A stretch of 64,000 bases of DNA from Euonymus europaeus (GCA_963580455.1 OY756972.1:13097001-13161000); one strand, 5' to 3'; positions 48,157 through 61,400 are shown, counted from the first letter of the stretch. Notes: a model not told the origin generated them from the sequence alone. Program-made: numbers and translations.

Positions 48157-49944
48157 TGTTGGATTGAATGGCACCACAAGAGGGGGGTGAATTGTGTACT
48201 TAATCAAAAAATTAAGCTAAGTGATCACTTTTTAAATGTAAGACAAGTTCAATCTCAAATAGACCAATTTAAATCAATGAATAAGCATGCAAGTATAGAA
48301 CAATCAAATTAACACCAAATAAGATTGTAATAGGCAGCAAAATCTGATTTATCACAATATTAATTCTAGCAACTTATATGGCAATTTCAATGATGAATGC
48401 TATACAAATGATATGCTAAATGAATTTGCTGGAAATTAAATAGAGACAAGAGATTTAGAGTGGTTCGGCTTAACCCAAGCCTACATCCACTACCCAAGTT
48501 TCACTTGGGATTTTCAAACACTCCACTAGAAAGATGGCTTTGCAAGGACACCACCAACTTAGCGTTTCATCCAAGTTAACCCCAAACTTTTACAACCAAA
48601 TGTGGTTTAAGCTCACCACAAACCCAACTCCAAATACAACTCGGTTTAAGCTCACCGAAAACTCAATCTACCATACAAGTGGTTTTGGCTCACCACAAAA
48701 CCCAATCAACAACAATAAAACTCAGATTTTGGCTTCTTTGTAGCCTGGTATGAGGTGAAGTTTTAGGCTCAAGAAATAGCTCTTTGGTAGCTGGATTTGT
48801 AAGTGGATAAGCTCAAATAATGCTCTTGAAGATTTGGTTTGAGAATGATAAGCACAAAGATTCATATTTGAGATTTTGGTGGCTAGGGTTTGTGAAACTT
48901 TGAACTGTATAGGAACCCACGAAAATTAACTAACCCAAGGCTTGAATAATGAAAAAAGAGATGAAGAATGAAGCCTTTTATGTGCAGGAAATCAGATTGC
49001 TCAACCAAGAAAATAACTCTTGAGAAAATGTAGAGAAAGATCAAGAATGGCTCAAGAGGAACAATGCTTGAGAAAAAGAAAGATAAATTAGCCAAGCATC
49101 GAGGCAAGAGAGACTGGGGTTGTATTTTTAGTGAAGGAATAAATATTGCAGCTCTATATGGACCGTTTGATTGAAAAGCAAGGCAATATGGTCACTTGAT
49201 CAAGGCTACACGTTTTTGACATTTAGAGCAAGAGAATATGTGTCTTTAAAGCTAAACAAATATTGTTCTATGAGTTTAGAAAGTGAATCAATCAAAGGAG
49301 TCAAACCATGTATATTAGGAAGGAAGCTTAGGATTTGAATCAAATATATTCTAGGAAATTTTGGCCATAAAGAAGAGATTATGATTTTGATTAATTTTTG
49401 AAAATTGATTTAAGATAGATATGGAAATGAATCAAAGGCTTTGAATAGGTGAGAATATGGAAAGAGGATTTTGTCCAAAATGAAAGGATTATGTTTTGAT
49501 TCACCTCATATCAAACTTGTTTCCATATGTGACGTCTTGATCTTCCATTAATGAACTACCTCCATTGGATACTTCTTCAATTTTAAACTTGAGTTTGATC
49601 CTCTTCATCTACTGCTTTGTATTTCCATATTTGGATTGCTCTCCCATCTTCTCATTTTGGTTCCATTGTTTTGAACTTCTTGATGCAGATCTCATATGCC
49701 AATGTCACCATGTCCATGTCATCTTGCCACATCATTATGTTCTTGATTGAAAGTTTCCATAAATAACACTTTCCATCAATAGAAGTGGCTACACACAATT
49801 AAACTCAAAGAATGCTTTGTAAGCCTTATTAGGCTTCATGCTTGTTAGTCCATATTATTTCCATAATCACATTATTCAAATATATGTAATAAATCAAAGA
49901 TCAATAAACATATATTTTGAAACATTCAAACCATGTATTCAACA
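48157..49944 (-). repeat. 5' LTR, intact (1788 bp)
   Basis: In element orientation it begins TGTTGAATAC (plus-strand end 49944) and ends CAATCCAACA (48157). Those are good inverted ends, with the PBS 2 nt beyond. It keeps the stretch 49116-49386 that is missing from the 3' LTR. No clear TATA box stands out; the minus strand has a weak CATATAGAG at about 49153-49161. Open frames of 60-75 codons inside it have no recognisable product. Confidence 0.92.
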
Positions 49945-49949
49945 CGAAG
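49945..49949 (+). repeat. Target-site duplication, right copy (CGAAG)
   Basis: CGAAG directly follows the 5' LTR end and matches 36262-36266. A third, inverted copy (CTTCG at 43777-43781) sits inside the 3' LTR because it was carried by the inverted duplication. Confidence 0.93.
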
Positions 49950-51139
49950 TTGCTCAACTCTCTCTATGGAGAAACTTTTAACGGTTTCGTCCATTTGTCA
50001 TAGAAAGTTGGTGTTTTGGCATCGAAATAATCAATGAAGCTTATACTCATAAAATTTGACATATAAGAACACTAAAAATTGTACACTGAGCAACTTTGAT
50101 GATCCGAAGTTGCTCAACTCTCTCTATGGAGGAGCTTTTAACGGTTTCGTCCATTTCTCAAAAAAAGTTGTTGTTTTGGCATCGAAATAATCTAGAAAGC
50201 TTATACTCATAAAATTTGAAATATAAGAACACTAAAAATTGTACACTGAGGAACTTTGTTGGTCCGAAGTTGCTCAACTCTCTCTATGGAGGAGCTTTTA
50301 ACGGTTTCGTCCATTTCTCAAAAAAAGTTGTTGTTTTGGCATCGAAATAATCTAGAAAGCTTATACTCATAAAATTTGACATATAAGAACAATAAAAATT
50401 GTATACCAAGCAACTTTGTTGGTCCGAAGTTGCTCAACTCTCTCTATGGAGGAGCTTTTAACGGTTTTCTCCATTTGTCATAGAAAGTTGGTGTTTTGGC
50501 ATCGAAATAATCTTGGAAGCTTATACTCATAAAATTTGACAAATAAGAACAATAAAAATTGTACATCGAGCAACTTTGATTGTCCGAAGTTGCTAAATTC
50601 TCTCTATGGAGGAGCTTTAAACGGTTTTGTCCATTTGTCATAGAAATTGGTGTTTTGGCATCGAAATAATCTATGAAGCTTATACTAAAAAAATTTGACA
50701 TATAAGAACAATAAAAATTGTACACCGAGCAACTTTTGATGGTCCGAAGTTGCTCAACTCTCTCTATAGAGAAGCTTCTAACGGTTTTCTCCATTTGTCA
50801 TAGAAAGTTGGTGTTTTGGCATCGAAATAATCTAGGAAGCTTATACTCCTAAAATTCGACATATAAGAACAATAAAAATTGTACACCGAACAACTTCGAT
50901 GGTCCGAAGTTGCTCAACTCTCTCTATGGAGGAGCTTTTAATGGTTTTGTCCATTTGTCATAGAAAGTTGGTATTTTGGCATCTAAATAATCTAGGAAGC
51001 TTATACTCCTAAAATTTGACATATAAGAACAATGAAAATTGTACACCGAACAACTTTAATGGTCCGAAGTTGCTCAACTCTCTCTATGGAGGTGCTCTTA
51101 ACGGTTTCGTCCATTTGTCATAGAAAGTTGGTGTTTTGG

Positions 51140-52372
51140 CATCGAAATAATCTAGGAAGCTTACACTCATAAAATTTGACATATAAGAACAATAAAAATT
51201 GTATACCAAGCAACTTTGTTGGTCCGAAGTTGCTCAACTCTCTCTATAGAGGAGCTTCTAACGGTTTTCTCCATTTGTCATAGAAAGTTGGTGTTTTGGC
51301 ATCGAAATAATCTATGAAGCTTATACTTCTAAAATTTGACATATAAGAACAATGAAAATTGTACACCGAATAAATTTAATGGTCCGAAGTTGCTTAACTC
51401 TCTCTATGGAGGTGCTCTTAACGGTTTCGTCCATTTGTCATAGAAAGTTGGTGTTTTGGCATTGAAATAATCTAGGAAGCCTACACTCATAAAATTTGAC
51501 ATATAAGAACAATAAAAATTCTATCCCGAGCAACTTTGTTGGTCCGAAGTTGCTCAACTCTCTCTATGGAGGAGCTTTTAACGGTTTTCTCCATTTGTCA
51601 TAGAAAGTTGGTGTTTTGGCATCGAAATAATCTTGGAAGCTTATACTCATAAAATTTGACAAATAAGAACAATAAAAATTGTACATCGAGCAACTTTGAT
51701 TGTCCGAAGTTGCTCAACTCTCTCTATGGAGGAGCTTTAAACGGTTTTGTCCATTTGTCATAGAAATTGGTGTTTTGGCATCGAAATAATCTAGGAAGCT
51801 TATACTAATAAAATTTTACATATAAGAACAATAAAAATTGTACACCGAGCAACTTTTGATGGTCCGAAGTTGCTCAACTATCTCTATAGAGAAGCTTCTA
51901 ACGGTTTTCTCCATTTGTCATAGAAAGTTGGTGTTTTGGCATCGAAATAATCTAGGAAGCTTATACTCCTAAAATTCGACATATAAGAACAATAAAAATT
52001 GTACACCGAACAACTTCGATGGTCCGAGGTTGCTCAACTCTCTCTATGGAGGAGATTTTAATGGTTTTGTCCATTTGTCATAGAAAGTTGGTGTTTTGGC
52101 ATCGAAATAATCTAGGAAACTTATACTCCTAAAATTTGACATATAAGAACAATGAAAATTGTACACCGAACAACTTTAATGGTCCGAAGTTGCTCAACTC
52201 TCTCTATGGAGGTGCTCTTAACGGTTTCGTCCATTTGTCATAGAAAGTTGGTGTTTTGGCATCGAAATAATCTAGGAAGCTTACACTCATAAAATTTGAC
52301 ATAGAAGAACAATAAAAAGTCTATCCCGAGCAACTTTGTTGGTCCGAAGTTGCTCAACTCTCTCTATGGAGG
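51140..52372 (+). repeat. Duplicated satellite block, copy 1 (offset about 3040 bp)
   Basis: This matches about 54180-55412. A marker is TAATCTTGGAAGC with AAATAAGAAC and TTGTACATCGAGC, seen at about 51629 and 54669 and also at about 50509, so the core of the block also recurs with an offset of 1120 bp (seven monomers). Boundaries are approximate. Confidence 0.7.
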
Positions 52373-52559
52373 AGCTTTTAACGGTTTTGTCCATCTGTCA
52401 TAGAAAGTTGGTGTTTTGGCATCGAAATAATCTATGAAGCTTACACTCATAAAATTTGACATAGAAGAACAATAAAAAGTGTATCCCGATCAACTTTGAT
52501 AGTCCGACGTTGCTCAACTCTCTCTATGGATGAGCTTTTAACGGTTTTGTCCATCTGTC

Positions 52560-54205
52560 ATAGAAAGTTGGTGCTTTGGCATCGAAAAAATCTAGGAAGC
52601 TTATACTCATAAAATTTGTCATATAAGAAGAATAAAAATTCTATCCTGAGCGACTTTGATAGTCCGAAGTTGCTCAACTCTCTCTATGGAGGAGCTTTTA
52701 ACGGTTTTGTCCATCTATCATAGAAAGTTGTTGTTTTGGCATCGAAATAATCTAGGAAGCTTATACTCATAAAATTTGACATATAAGAACAATAAAAATT
52801 GTATATTGAGGAACTTTGTTGGTCCGGAGTTGCTCAACTCTCTCTATGGAGAGACTTTTAACGGTTTTGTCCGTTTGCCATAGAAAGGTTGTGTTTTGGC
52901 ATCGAAATAATCTAGGAAGCTTATACTCGTAAAATTTGACATAGAAGTACATTAGAAAGTCTATCCCGAACAACTTTGATACTTCGAAGTTGCTCAACTC
53001 TCTCTATGGAGGAGCTTTTAACAGTTTTATCCATTTGTCATAGAAAGTTGGTGTTTTGGCATCGAAATAATCTAGGAAGCTTATACTCCTAAAATTTGAC
53101 ATATAAGAACAATGAAAATTGTACACCGAACAACTTTAATGCTTCGAAGTTGCTCAACTCTCTCTATGGAGGAGCTTTTAACGGTTTTGTCCATTTGTCA
53201 TAGAAAGTTGGTGTTTTGGCATCGAAAAAATCTAGGAAGCTTATACTCATAAAATTTGTCATATAAGAAGAATAAAAATTCTATCCTGAGCGACTTTGAT
53301 AGTCCGAAGTTGCTAAACTCTCTCTATGGAGGAGCTTTTAACGGTTTTGTCCATCTGTCATAGAAAGTAGGTGTTTTGGCATCGAAATAATCTATGAAGC
53401 TTATACTCATAAAATTTGACATATAAGAACAATAAAAAGTGTATCCCGAGCAACTTTGATAGTCCGAAGTTGCTCAACTCTCTCTGTGGAGGAGCTTTTA
53501 ACGGTTTCGTCCATTTTTCATAAAAAGTTGTTGTTTTGGCATCGAAATAATCTAGAAAGCTTATACTCATAAAATTTGACATATAAGAACAATAAAAATT
53601 GTACACCGAGCAACTTTCATATTCCGAAGTTGCTCGACTCTCTCTATGGCGGAGCTTTTAACGGTTTCGTCCATTTGTCATAGAAAGTTAGTGTTTTGGC
53701 ATCGAAAAAATCTATGAAGCTTATACTCATAAAATTTGACATATAAGAACAATAAAAATTATACACCGAGCAACTTTCATCGTCCGAAGTTGCTCAACTC
53801 TCTCTATGGAGGAGCTTTTAACGGTTTTCTCCATTTGTCATAGAAAGTTGGTGTTTTAGCATCGAAATAATCTAGGAAGCTTATACTCATAAAATTTGAC
53901 ATATAAGAACAATAAAAATTGTACACCGAGCAACTTTGATGGTCAGAAGTTGCTCAACTCTCTCAATGGAGGTGCTTTTAACGGTTTTGTCCATTTGTCA
54001 TAGAGATTGGTTTTTTGGCATCGAAATAATCTAGGAAGCTTATACTAATAAAATTTGACATATAAGAACAATAAAAATTGTACACCGAGCAACTTTTGAT
54101 GGTCCGAAGTTGCTCAACTCTCTCTATGGAGGAGCTTTTAACGGTTTTGTCCATTTGTCATAGAAAGTTGGTGTTTTGGCATCGAAATAATCTAGGAAGC
54201 TTACA
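52560..54205 (+). repeat. Duplicated satellite block, copy 1 (offset 3520 bp)
   Basis: About ten monomers recur at 56080-57725, exactly 22 monomers downstream, with only scattered substitutions. Shared unusual variants are GAAGTACATTAGAAAGTC, CCTGAGCGACTTTG and TTTTTCATAAAAAGTTG. Both copies are represented in the left inverted arm (the second only up to its 56490 end), so this duplication predates the inversion. Confidence 0.8.
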
Positions 54206-55412
54206 CTCATAAAATTTGACATATAAGAACAATAAAATTTGTATTCCAAGCAACTTTGTTGGTCCGAAGTTGCTCAACTCTCTCTATGGAGGAGCTTTTA
54301 ACGGTTTTCTCCATTTGTCATAGAAAGTTGGTGTTTTGGCATCGAAATAATCTATGAACCTTATACTCCTAAAATTTGACATATAAGATCAATGAAAATT
54401 GTACACCGAACAACTTTAATGGTCCGAAGTTGCTCAACTCTCTCTATGGAGGTGCTCTTAACGGTTTCGTCCATTTGTCATAGAAAGTTGGTGTTTTGGC
54501 ATCGAAATAATCTAGGAAGCTTACACTCATAAAATTTGAAATATAAGAACAATAAAAATTCTATCCCGAGCAACTTTGTTGGTCCGAAGTTGCTCAACTC
54601 TCTCTATGGAGGAGCTTTTAACGGTTTTCTCCATTTGTCATAGAAAGTTGGTGTTTTGGCATCGAAATAATCTTGGAAGCTTATACTCATAAAATTTGAC
54701 AAATAAGAACAATAAAAATTGTACATCGAGCAACTTTGATTGTCCGAAGTTGCTCAACTATCTATATGGAGGAGCTTTAAACGGTTTTGTCCATTTGTCA
54801 TAGAAATTGGTGTTTTGGCATCGAAATAATCTAGGAAGCTTATACTAATAAAATTTGACATATAAGAACAATAAAAATTGTACACCGAGCAACTTTTGAT
54901 GGTCCGAAGTTGCTCAACTCTCTCTATAGAGAAGCTTCTAACGGTTTTCTCCATTTGTCATAGAAATTTGGTGTTTTGGCATCGAAATAATCTAGGAAGC
55001 TTATACTCCTAAAATTCGACATATAAGAACAATAAAAATTGTACACCGAACAACTTCGATTGTCCGAAGTTGCTCAACTCTCTCTATGGGGGAGCTTTTA
55101 ATGGTTTTGTCCATTTGTCATAGAAAGTTGGTGTTTTGGCATCGAAATAATCTAGGAAGCTTATACTCCTAAAATTTGACATATAAGAACAATGAAAATT
55201 GTACACCGAACAACTTTAATGGTCCGAAGTTGCTCAACTCTCTCTATGGAGGTGCTCTTAACGGTTTCGTCCATTTGTCATAGAAAGTTGGTGTTTTGGC
55301 ATCGAAATAATCTAGGAAGCTTACACTCATAAAATTTGACATAGAAGAACAATAAAAAGTCTATCCCGAGCAACTTTGTTGGTCCGAAGTTGCTCAACTC
55401 TCTCTATGGAGG
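54180..55412 (+). repeat. Duplicated satellite block, copy 2 (offset about 3040 bp)
   Basis: This is the second copy of the block at about 51140-52372, 19 monomers downstream. After about 55412 the two diverge (GGAGGTGCTTTTAATGG here, GGAGGAGCTTTTAACGG in copy 1). Boundaries are approximate. Confidence 0.7.
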
Positions 55413-56079
55413 TGCTTTTAATGGTTTTGTCCATTTGTCATAGAAAGTTGGTGTTTTGGCATCGAAAAAATCTAGGAAGCTTATACTCATAAAATTTGAC
55501 ATATAAGAATAATAAAAAGTGTATCCCGAGAAACTTTGATAGTCCGAAGTTGCTCAACTCTCTCTATGGAGGAGCTTTTAACGGTTTTGTCCATCTGTCA
55601 TAGAAAGTTGGTGTTTTGGCATCGAAATAATCTATGAAGCTTACACTCATAAAATTTGACATAGAAGAACAATAAAAAGTGTATATTGAGGAACTTTGTT
55701 GGTCCGAAGTTGCTCAACTCTCTCTATGGAGAGACTTTTAACGGTTTTTTCCGTTTGTCATAGAAAGGTTGTGTTTTGGCATCGAAATAAACTAGGAAGC
55801 TTATACTCGTAAAATTTGACATAGAAGTACATTAGAAAGTCTATCCCGAACAACTTCGATACTTCGAAGTTGCTCAACTCTCTCTATGGAGGAGCTTTTA
55901 ACAGTTTTGTCCATTTGTCATAGAAAGTTGGTGTTTTGGCATCGAAATAATCTAGGAAGCTTATACTCCTAAAATTTGACATATAAGAACAATGAAAATT
56001 GTACACCGAACAACTTTAATGCTTCGAAGTTGCTCAACTCTCTCTATGGAGGAGCTTTTAACGGTTTTGTCCATTTGTC

Positions 56080-57725
56080 ATAGAAAGTTGGTGCTTTGGC
56101 ATCGAAAAAATCTAGGAAGCTTATACTCATAAAATTTTTCATATAAGAAGAATAAAAATTCTATCCTGAGCGACTTTGATAGTCTGAAGTTGCTCAACTC
56201 TCTCTATGGAGGAGCTTTTAACGGTTTTGTCCATCTATCATAGAAAGTTGTTGTTTTGGCATCGAAATAATCTAGGAAGCTTATACTCATAAAATTTGAC
56301 ATATAAGAACAATAAAAATTGTATATTGAGGAACTTTGTTGGTCCGAAGTTGCTCAACTCTCTCTATGGAGAGACTTTTAACGGTTTTGTCCGTTTGCCA
56401 TAGAAAGGTTGTATTTTGGCATCGAAATAATCTAGGAAGCTTATACTCGTAAAATTTGACATAGAAGTACATTAGAAAGTCTATCCCGAACAACTTTGAT
56501 ACTTCGAAGTTGCTCAACTCTCTCTATGGAGGAGCTTTTAACAGTTTTATCCATTTGTCATAGAAAGTTGGTGTTTTGGCATCGAAATAATCTAGGAAGC
56601 TTATACTCCTAAAATTTGACATATAAGAACAATGAAAATTGTACACCGAACAACTTTAATGCTTCGAAGTTGCTCAACTCTCTCTATGGAGGAGCTTTTA
56701 ACGGTTTTGTCCATTTGTCATAGAAAGTTGGTGTTTTGGCATCGAAAAAATCTAGGAAGCTTATACTCATAAAATTTGTCATATAAGAAGAATAAAAATT
56801 CTATCCTGAGCGACTTTGATAGTCCGAAGTTGCTAAACTCTCTCTATGGAGGAGCTTTTAACGGTTTTGTCCATCTGTCATAGAAAGTAGGTGTTTTGGC
56901 ATCGAAATAATCTATGAAGCTTATACTCATAAAATTTGACATATAAGAACAATAAAAAGTGTATCCCGAGCAACTTTGATAGTCCGAAGTTGCTCAACTC
57001 TCTCTGTGGAGGAGCTTTTAACGGTTTCGTCCATTTTTCATAAAAAGTTGTTGTTTTGGCATCGAAATAATCTAGAAAGCTTATACTCATAAAATTTGAC
57101 ATATAAGAACAATAAAAATTGTACACCGAGCAACTTTCATATTCCGAAGTTGCTCGACTCTCTCTATGGCGGAGCTTTTAACGGTTTCGTCCATTTGTCA
57201 TAGAAAGTTAGTGTTTTGGCATCGAAAAAATCTATGAAGCTTATACTCATAAAATTTGACATATAAGAACAATAAAAATTATACACCGAGCAACTTTCAT
57301 CGTCCGAAGTTGCTCAACTCTCTCTATGGAGGAGCTTTTAACGGTTTTCTCCATTTGTCATAGAAAGTTGGTGTTTTAGCATCGAAATAATCTAGGAAGC
57401 TTATACTCATAAAATTTGACATATAAGAACAATAAAAATTGTACACCGAGCAACTTTGATGGTCAGAAGTTGCTCAACTCTCTCAATGGAGGTGCTTTTA
57501 ACGGTTTTGTCCATTTGTCATAGAGATTGGTTTTTTGGCATCGAAATAATCTAGGAAGCTTATACTAATAAAATTTGACATATAAGAACAATAAAAATTG
57601 TACACCGAGCAACTTTTGATGGTCCGAAGTTGCTCAACTCTCTCTATGGAGGAGCTTTTAACGGTTTTGTCCATTTGTCATAGAAAGTTGGTGTTTTGGC
57701 ATCGAAATAATCTAGGAAGCTTACA
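56080..57725 (+). repeat. Duplicated satellite block, copy 2 (offset 3520 bp)
   Basis: This is the second copy of 52560-54205. It straddles the end of the inverted-repeat arm at 56490. It diverges from copy 1 after CTTACACTC at about 57725. Confidence 0.8.
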
Positions 57726-58429
57726 CTCCTAAAATTTGACATATAAGAACAATGAAAATTGTACACCGAACAACTTTAATGCTTCGAAGTTGCTCAACTC
57801 TCTCTATGGAGGAGCTTTTAACGGTTTTGTCCATTTGTCATAGAAAGTTGGTGCTTTGGCATCGAAAAAATCTAGGAAGCTTACACTCCTAAAATTTGAC
57901 ATATAAGAACAATGAAAATTGTACACCGAACAACTTTCATGCTTCGAAGTTGCTCAACTCTCTCTATGGAGGAGCTTTTAACGGTTTTGTCCATTTGTCA
58001 TAGAAAGTTGGTGCTTTGGCATCGAAAAAATCTAGGAAGCTTATACTCATAAAATTTGTCATATAAGAAGAATAAAAATTCTATCCTGAGCGACTTTGAT
58101 AGTCCGAAGTTGCTCAACTCTCTCTATGGAGGAGCTTTTAACGGTTTTGTCCATCTATCATAGAAAGTTGGTGTTTTGGCATCGAAATAATCTATGAAGC
58201 TTATACTCATAAAATTTGACAAATAAGAACAATAAAAAGTGTATCCCGAGCAACTTTGATAGTCCGAAGTTGCTGAACTCTCTCTATGGAGGAGCTTTTA
58301 ACGGTTTCGTCCATTTCTCATAAAAAGTTGTTGTTTTGGCATCGAAATAATCTAGAAAGCTTATACTCATAAAATTTGACATATAAGAACAATAAAAATT
58401 GTACACCGAGCAACTTTCATATTCCGAAG

Positions 58430-61400
58430 TTGCTCGACTATCTCTATGGAGGAGCATTTAACGGTTTCGTCCATTTGTCATAGAAAGTTAGTGTTTTGGC
58501 ATCGAAAAAATCTATGAAGCTTATACTCATAAAATTTGACATATAAGAACAATAAAAATTATACACCGAGCAACTTTCATCATCCGAAGTTTCTCAACTC
58601 TCTCTATGGAGGAGATTTTAACCGTTTTCTCCATTTGTCATAGAAAGTTGGTGTTTTAGCATCGAAATAATCTAGGAAGGTTATACTCATAAAATTTGAC
58701 ATATAAGAACAATAAAAATTGTACACCGAGCAACTTTGATAGTCAGAAGTTGCTCAACTCTCTCAATGGAGGAGCTTTTAACGGTTTGGTCCATTTGTCA
58801 TAGAGATTGGTTTTTTGGCATCGAAATAATCTAGGAAGCTTATACTAATAAAATTTGATATATAAGAACAATAAAAATTGTACACCGAGCAACTTTTGAT
58901 GGTCCGAAGTTGCTCAACTCTCTTTATGGAGGAGCTTTTAACGGTTTTGTCCATTTGTCACAGAATGTTGGTGTTTTGGCATCGAAATAATCTAGGAAGC
59001 TTATACTCATAAAATTTGACATAGAAGAACAATAAAAAGTGTTTCCCGAGCAACTTTGATAGTCCTAAGTTCCTCAACTCTCTCTATGGAGGAGCTTTTA
59101 TCGATTTTGTCCATTTGTCATAGAAAGTTGGTGTTTTGGCATCGAAATAATCTAGGAAGCTTATACAAATAAAATTTGACATATAAGAACAATAAAAATT
59201 GTACACCGAGCAACTTTTGATGGTCCGAAGTTGCTCAACTCTCTCTATGGAGGAGATTTTAACGGTTTTCTCCATTTGTCATAGAAAGTTCGTGTTTTGG
59301 CATCGAAATAATCTATGAAGCTTATACTCATAAAATTTGACATATAAGAACAATAAAAATTGTACACCCAGCAACTTTGATGGTCCGAAGTTGCTCAACT
59401 CTCTCTATGGAGGAGCTTTTATTGGTTTTGTCAATTTGTCACAGAAAGTTGGTGTTTCGCCATCTAAATAATCTAGGAAGCTTATACTAGTAAAATTTGA
59501 CATATAAGAACAACAAAAATTATATACCGTGCAACTTTGATGGTCCGAAGTTGCTCAACTCTCTCTATGGACGAGCTTTTAACGGTTTTGTCCATTTGTC
59601 ATAGAGAGTTGGTGTTTTGACATCGAAATAATCTATGAAGCTTATACTCATAAAATTTGACATATAAGAACAATAAAAATTGTACAGCGAGCAACTTTCA
59701 TATTCCGAAGTTGCTCGACTCTCTCTATGGAGGAGCTTTTAACGGTTTCGTCCATTTGTCATAGAAAGTTAGTGTTTTGGCATCGAAAAAATCTATGAAG
59801 CTTATAGTCATAAAATTTGACATATAAGAACAATAAAAATTATACACCGAGCAACTTTCATCATCCGAAGTTCCTCAACTCTCTCTATGGAGGAGCTTTT
59901 AACGGTTTTCTCCATTTGTCATAGAAAGTTGGTGTTTTAGCATCGAAATAATCTAGGAAGCTTATACTCATAAAATGTGACAGATAAGAACAATAAAAAT
60001 TGTACACCGAGCAACTTTGATTGTCAGAAGTTGCTCAACTCTCTCAATGGAGGAGCTTTTAACGGTTTTGTCCATTTGTCATAGAGATTGGTTTTTTGGC
60101 ATCGAAATAATCTAGGAAGCTTATACTAATAAAATTTGATATATAAGAACAATATAAATTGTACACCGAGCAACTTTTGATGGTCCGAAGTTGCTCAACT
60201 CTCTTTATGGAGGAGCTTTTAACGGTTTTGTCCATTTGTCACAGAATGTTGGTGTTTTGTCATCGAAATAATCTAGGAAGCTTATACTCATAAAATTTGA
60301 CATAGAAGAACAATAAAAAGTCTATCCCGAGCAACTTTGATAGTCCGAAGTTCCTCAACTCTCTCTATGGAGGAGCTTTTATTGATTTTGTCCATTTGTC
60401 ATAGAAAGTTGGTGTTTTGGCATCAAAATAATCTAGGAAGCTTATACAAATAAAATTTGACATATAAGAACAATAAAAATTGTACACCGAGCAACTTTTG
60501 ATGGTCCGAAGTTGCTCAACTCTCTCTATGGAGGAGCTTTTAACGGTTTTCTCCATTTGTCATAGAAAGTTCGTGTTTTGGCATCGAAATAATCTATGAA
60601 GCTTATACTCATAAAATTTGACATAGAAGAACAATAAAAAGTCTATCCCGAGCAACTTTGATAGTCCGAAGTTCCTCAACTCTCTCTATGGAGGAGCTTT
60701 TATCGATTTTGTCCATTTGTCATAGAAAGTTGGTGTTTTGGCATCGAAATAATCTAGGAAGCTTATACAAATAAAATTTGACATATAAGAACAATAAAAA
60801 TTGTACACCGAGCAACTTTTGATGGTCCGAAGTTGCTCAACTCTCTCTATGGTGGAGCTTTTAACGGTTTTCTCCATTTGTCATAGAAAGTTCGTGTTTT
60901 GGCATCGAAATAATCTATGAAGCTTATACTCATAAAATTTGACATATAAGAACAATAAAAATTGTACACCGAGCAACTTTGATGGTCCGAAGTTGCTCAA
61001 CTCTCTCTATGGAGGAGCTTTTATTGGTTTTGTCAATTTGTCACAGAAAGTTGGTGTTTCGGCATCTAAATAATCTAGGAAGCTTATACTAGTAAAATTT
61101 GACATATAAGAACAATAAAAATTATACACCGAGCAACTTTGATGGTCCGAAGTTGCTCAACTCTCTCTATGGACGAGCTTTTAACGGTTTTGTCCATTTG
61201 TCATAGAAAGTTGGTGTTTTGGCATCGAAATAATCTAGCAAGCTTATACTCGTAAAATTTGACGTATAAGAACAATAAAAATTGTACACCGAGCAACTTT
61301 GATGGTCCGAAGTTCCTCAACTCTCTCTATGGAGAGACTTTTAACGGTTTTCTCCATTTGTCATAGAAAGTTCGTGTTTTGGCATCGAAATACTCTATGA

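Larger units (their letters stand above)
36267..49944 (-). mobile_element. Sirevirus-like (SIRE/Maximus) Ty1/copia retrotransposon, disrupted 3' LTR
   Basis: Read on the minus strand the order is 5' LTR (49944-48157), PBS, gag-pol, polypurine tracts and 3' LTR (44341-36267), bounded by a perfect 5-bp duplication. The gag-integrase-RT-RNase H order and the KVTAIQEAKDLKVL-type Gag are typical of Sireviruses. The 3' LTR is split by a 6.55-kb inverted block of satellite. Without that block the element would be about 7.1 kb, short for the group, mainly because an internal part of gag-pol is deleted. By eye the two LTRs differ at roughly 35 of about 1510 aligned bases. The element cannot be autonomous: protease and parts of integrase are gone, and the 3' LTR is broken. 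Confidence 0.93.
49939..56490 (+). repeat. Right arm of the 6.55-kb inverted repeat (source copy)
   Basis: This is the original of the block found inverted at 37237-43787. It consists of the last six bases of the 5' LTR, the CGAAG target-site duplication and about 41 plus-strand monomers. It is the source because it is continuous with the array beyond 56490 and with a normal insertion junction. Private substitutions (GTATTTTGGC at about 56411, AGTCTGAAG at about 56181, the CATAGAAATTGG one-base deletions) are all mirrored in the left arm. Confidence 0.88.

Noticed and set aside
50444..50794. Repeated minus-strand open frames of 63-116 codons (family beginning MEKTVR/MEKTVK...IERVEQLRT)
   Set aside because: They are satellite monomers read through in one frame. 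The 160-bp period is not divisible by three, there is no domain, and the same peptide recurs wherever a monomer lacks a stop, including mirrored in the inverted arm.
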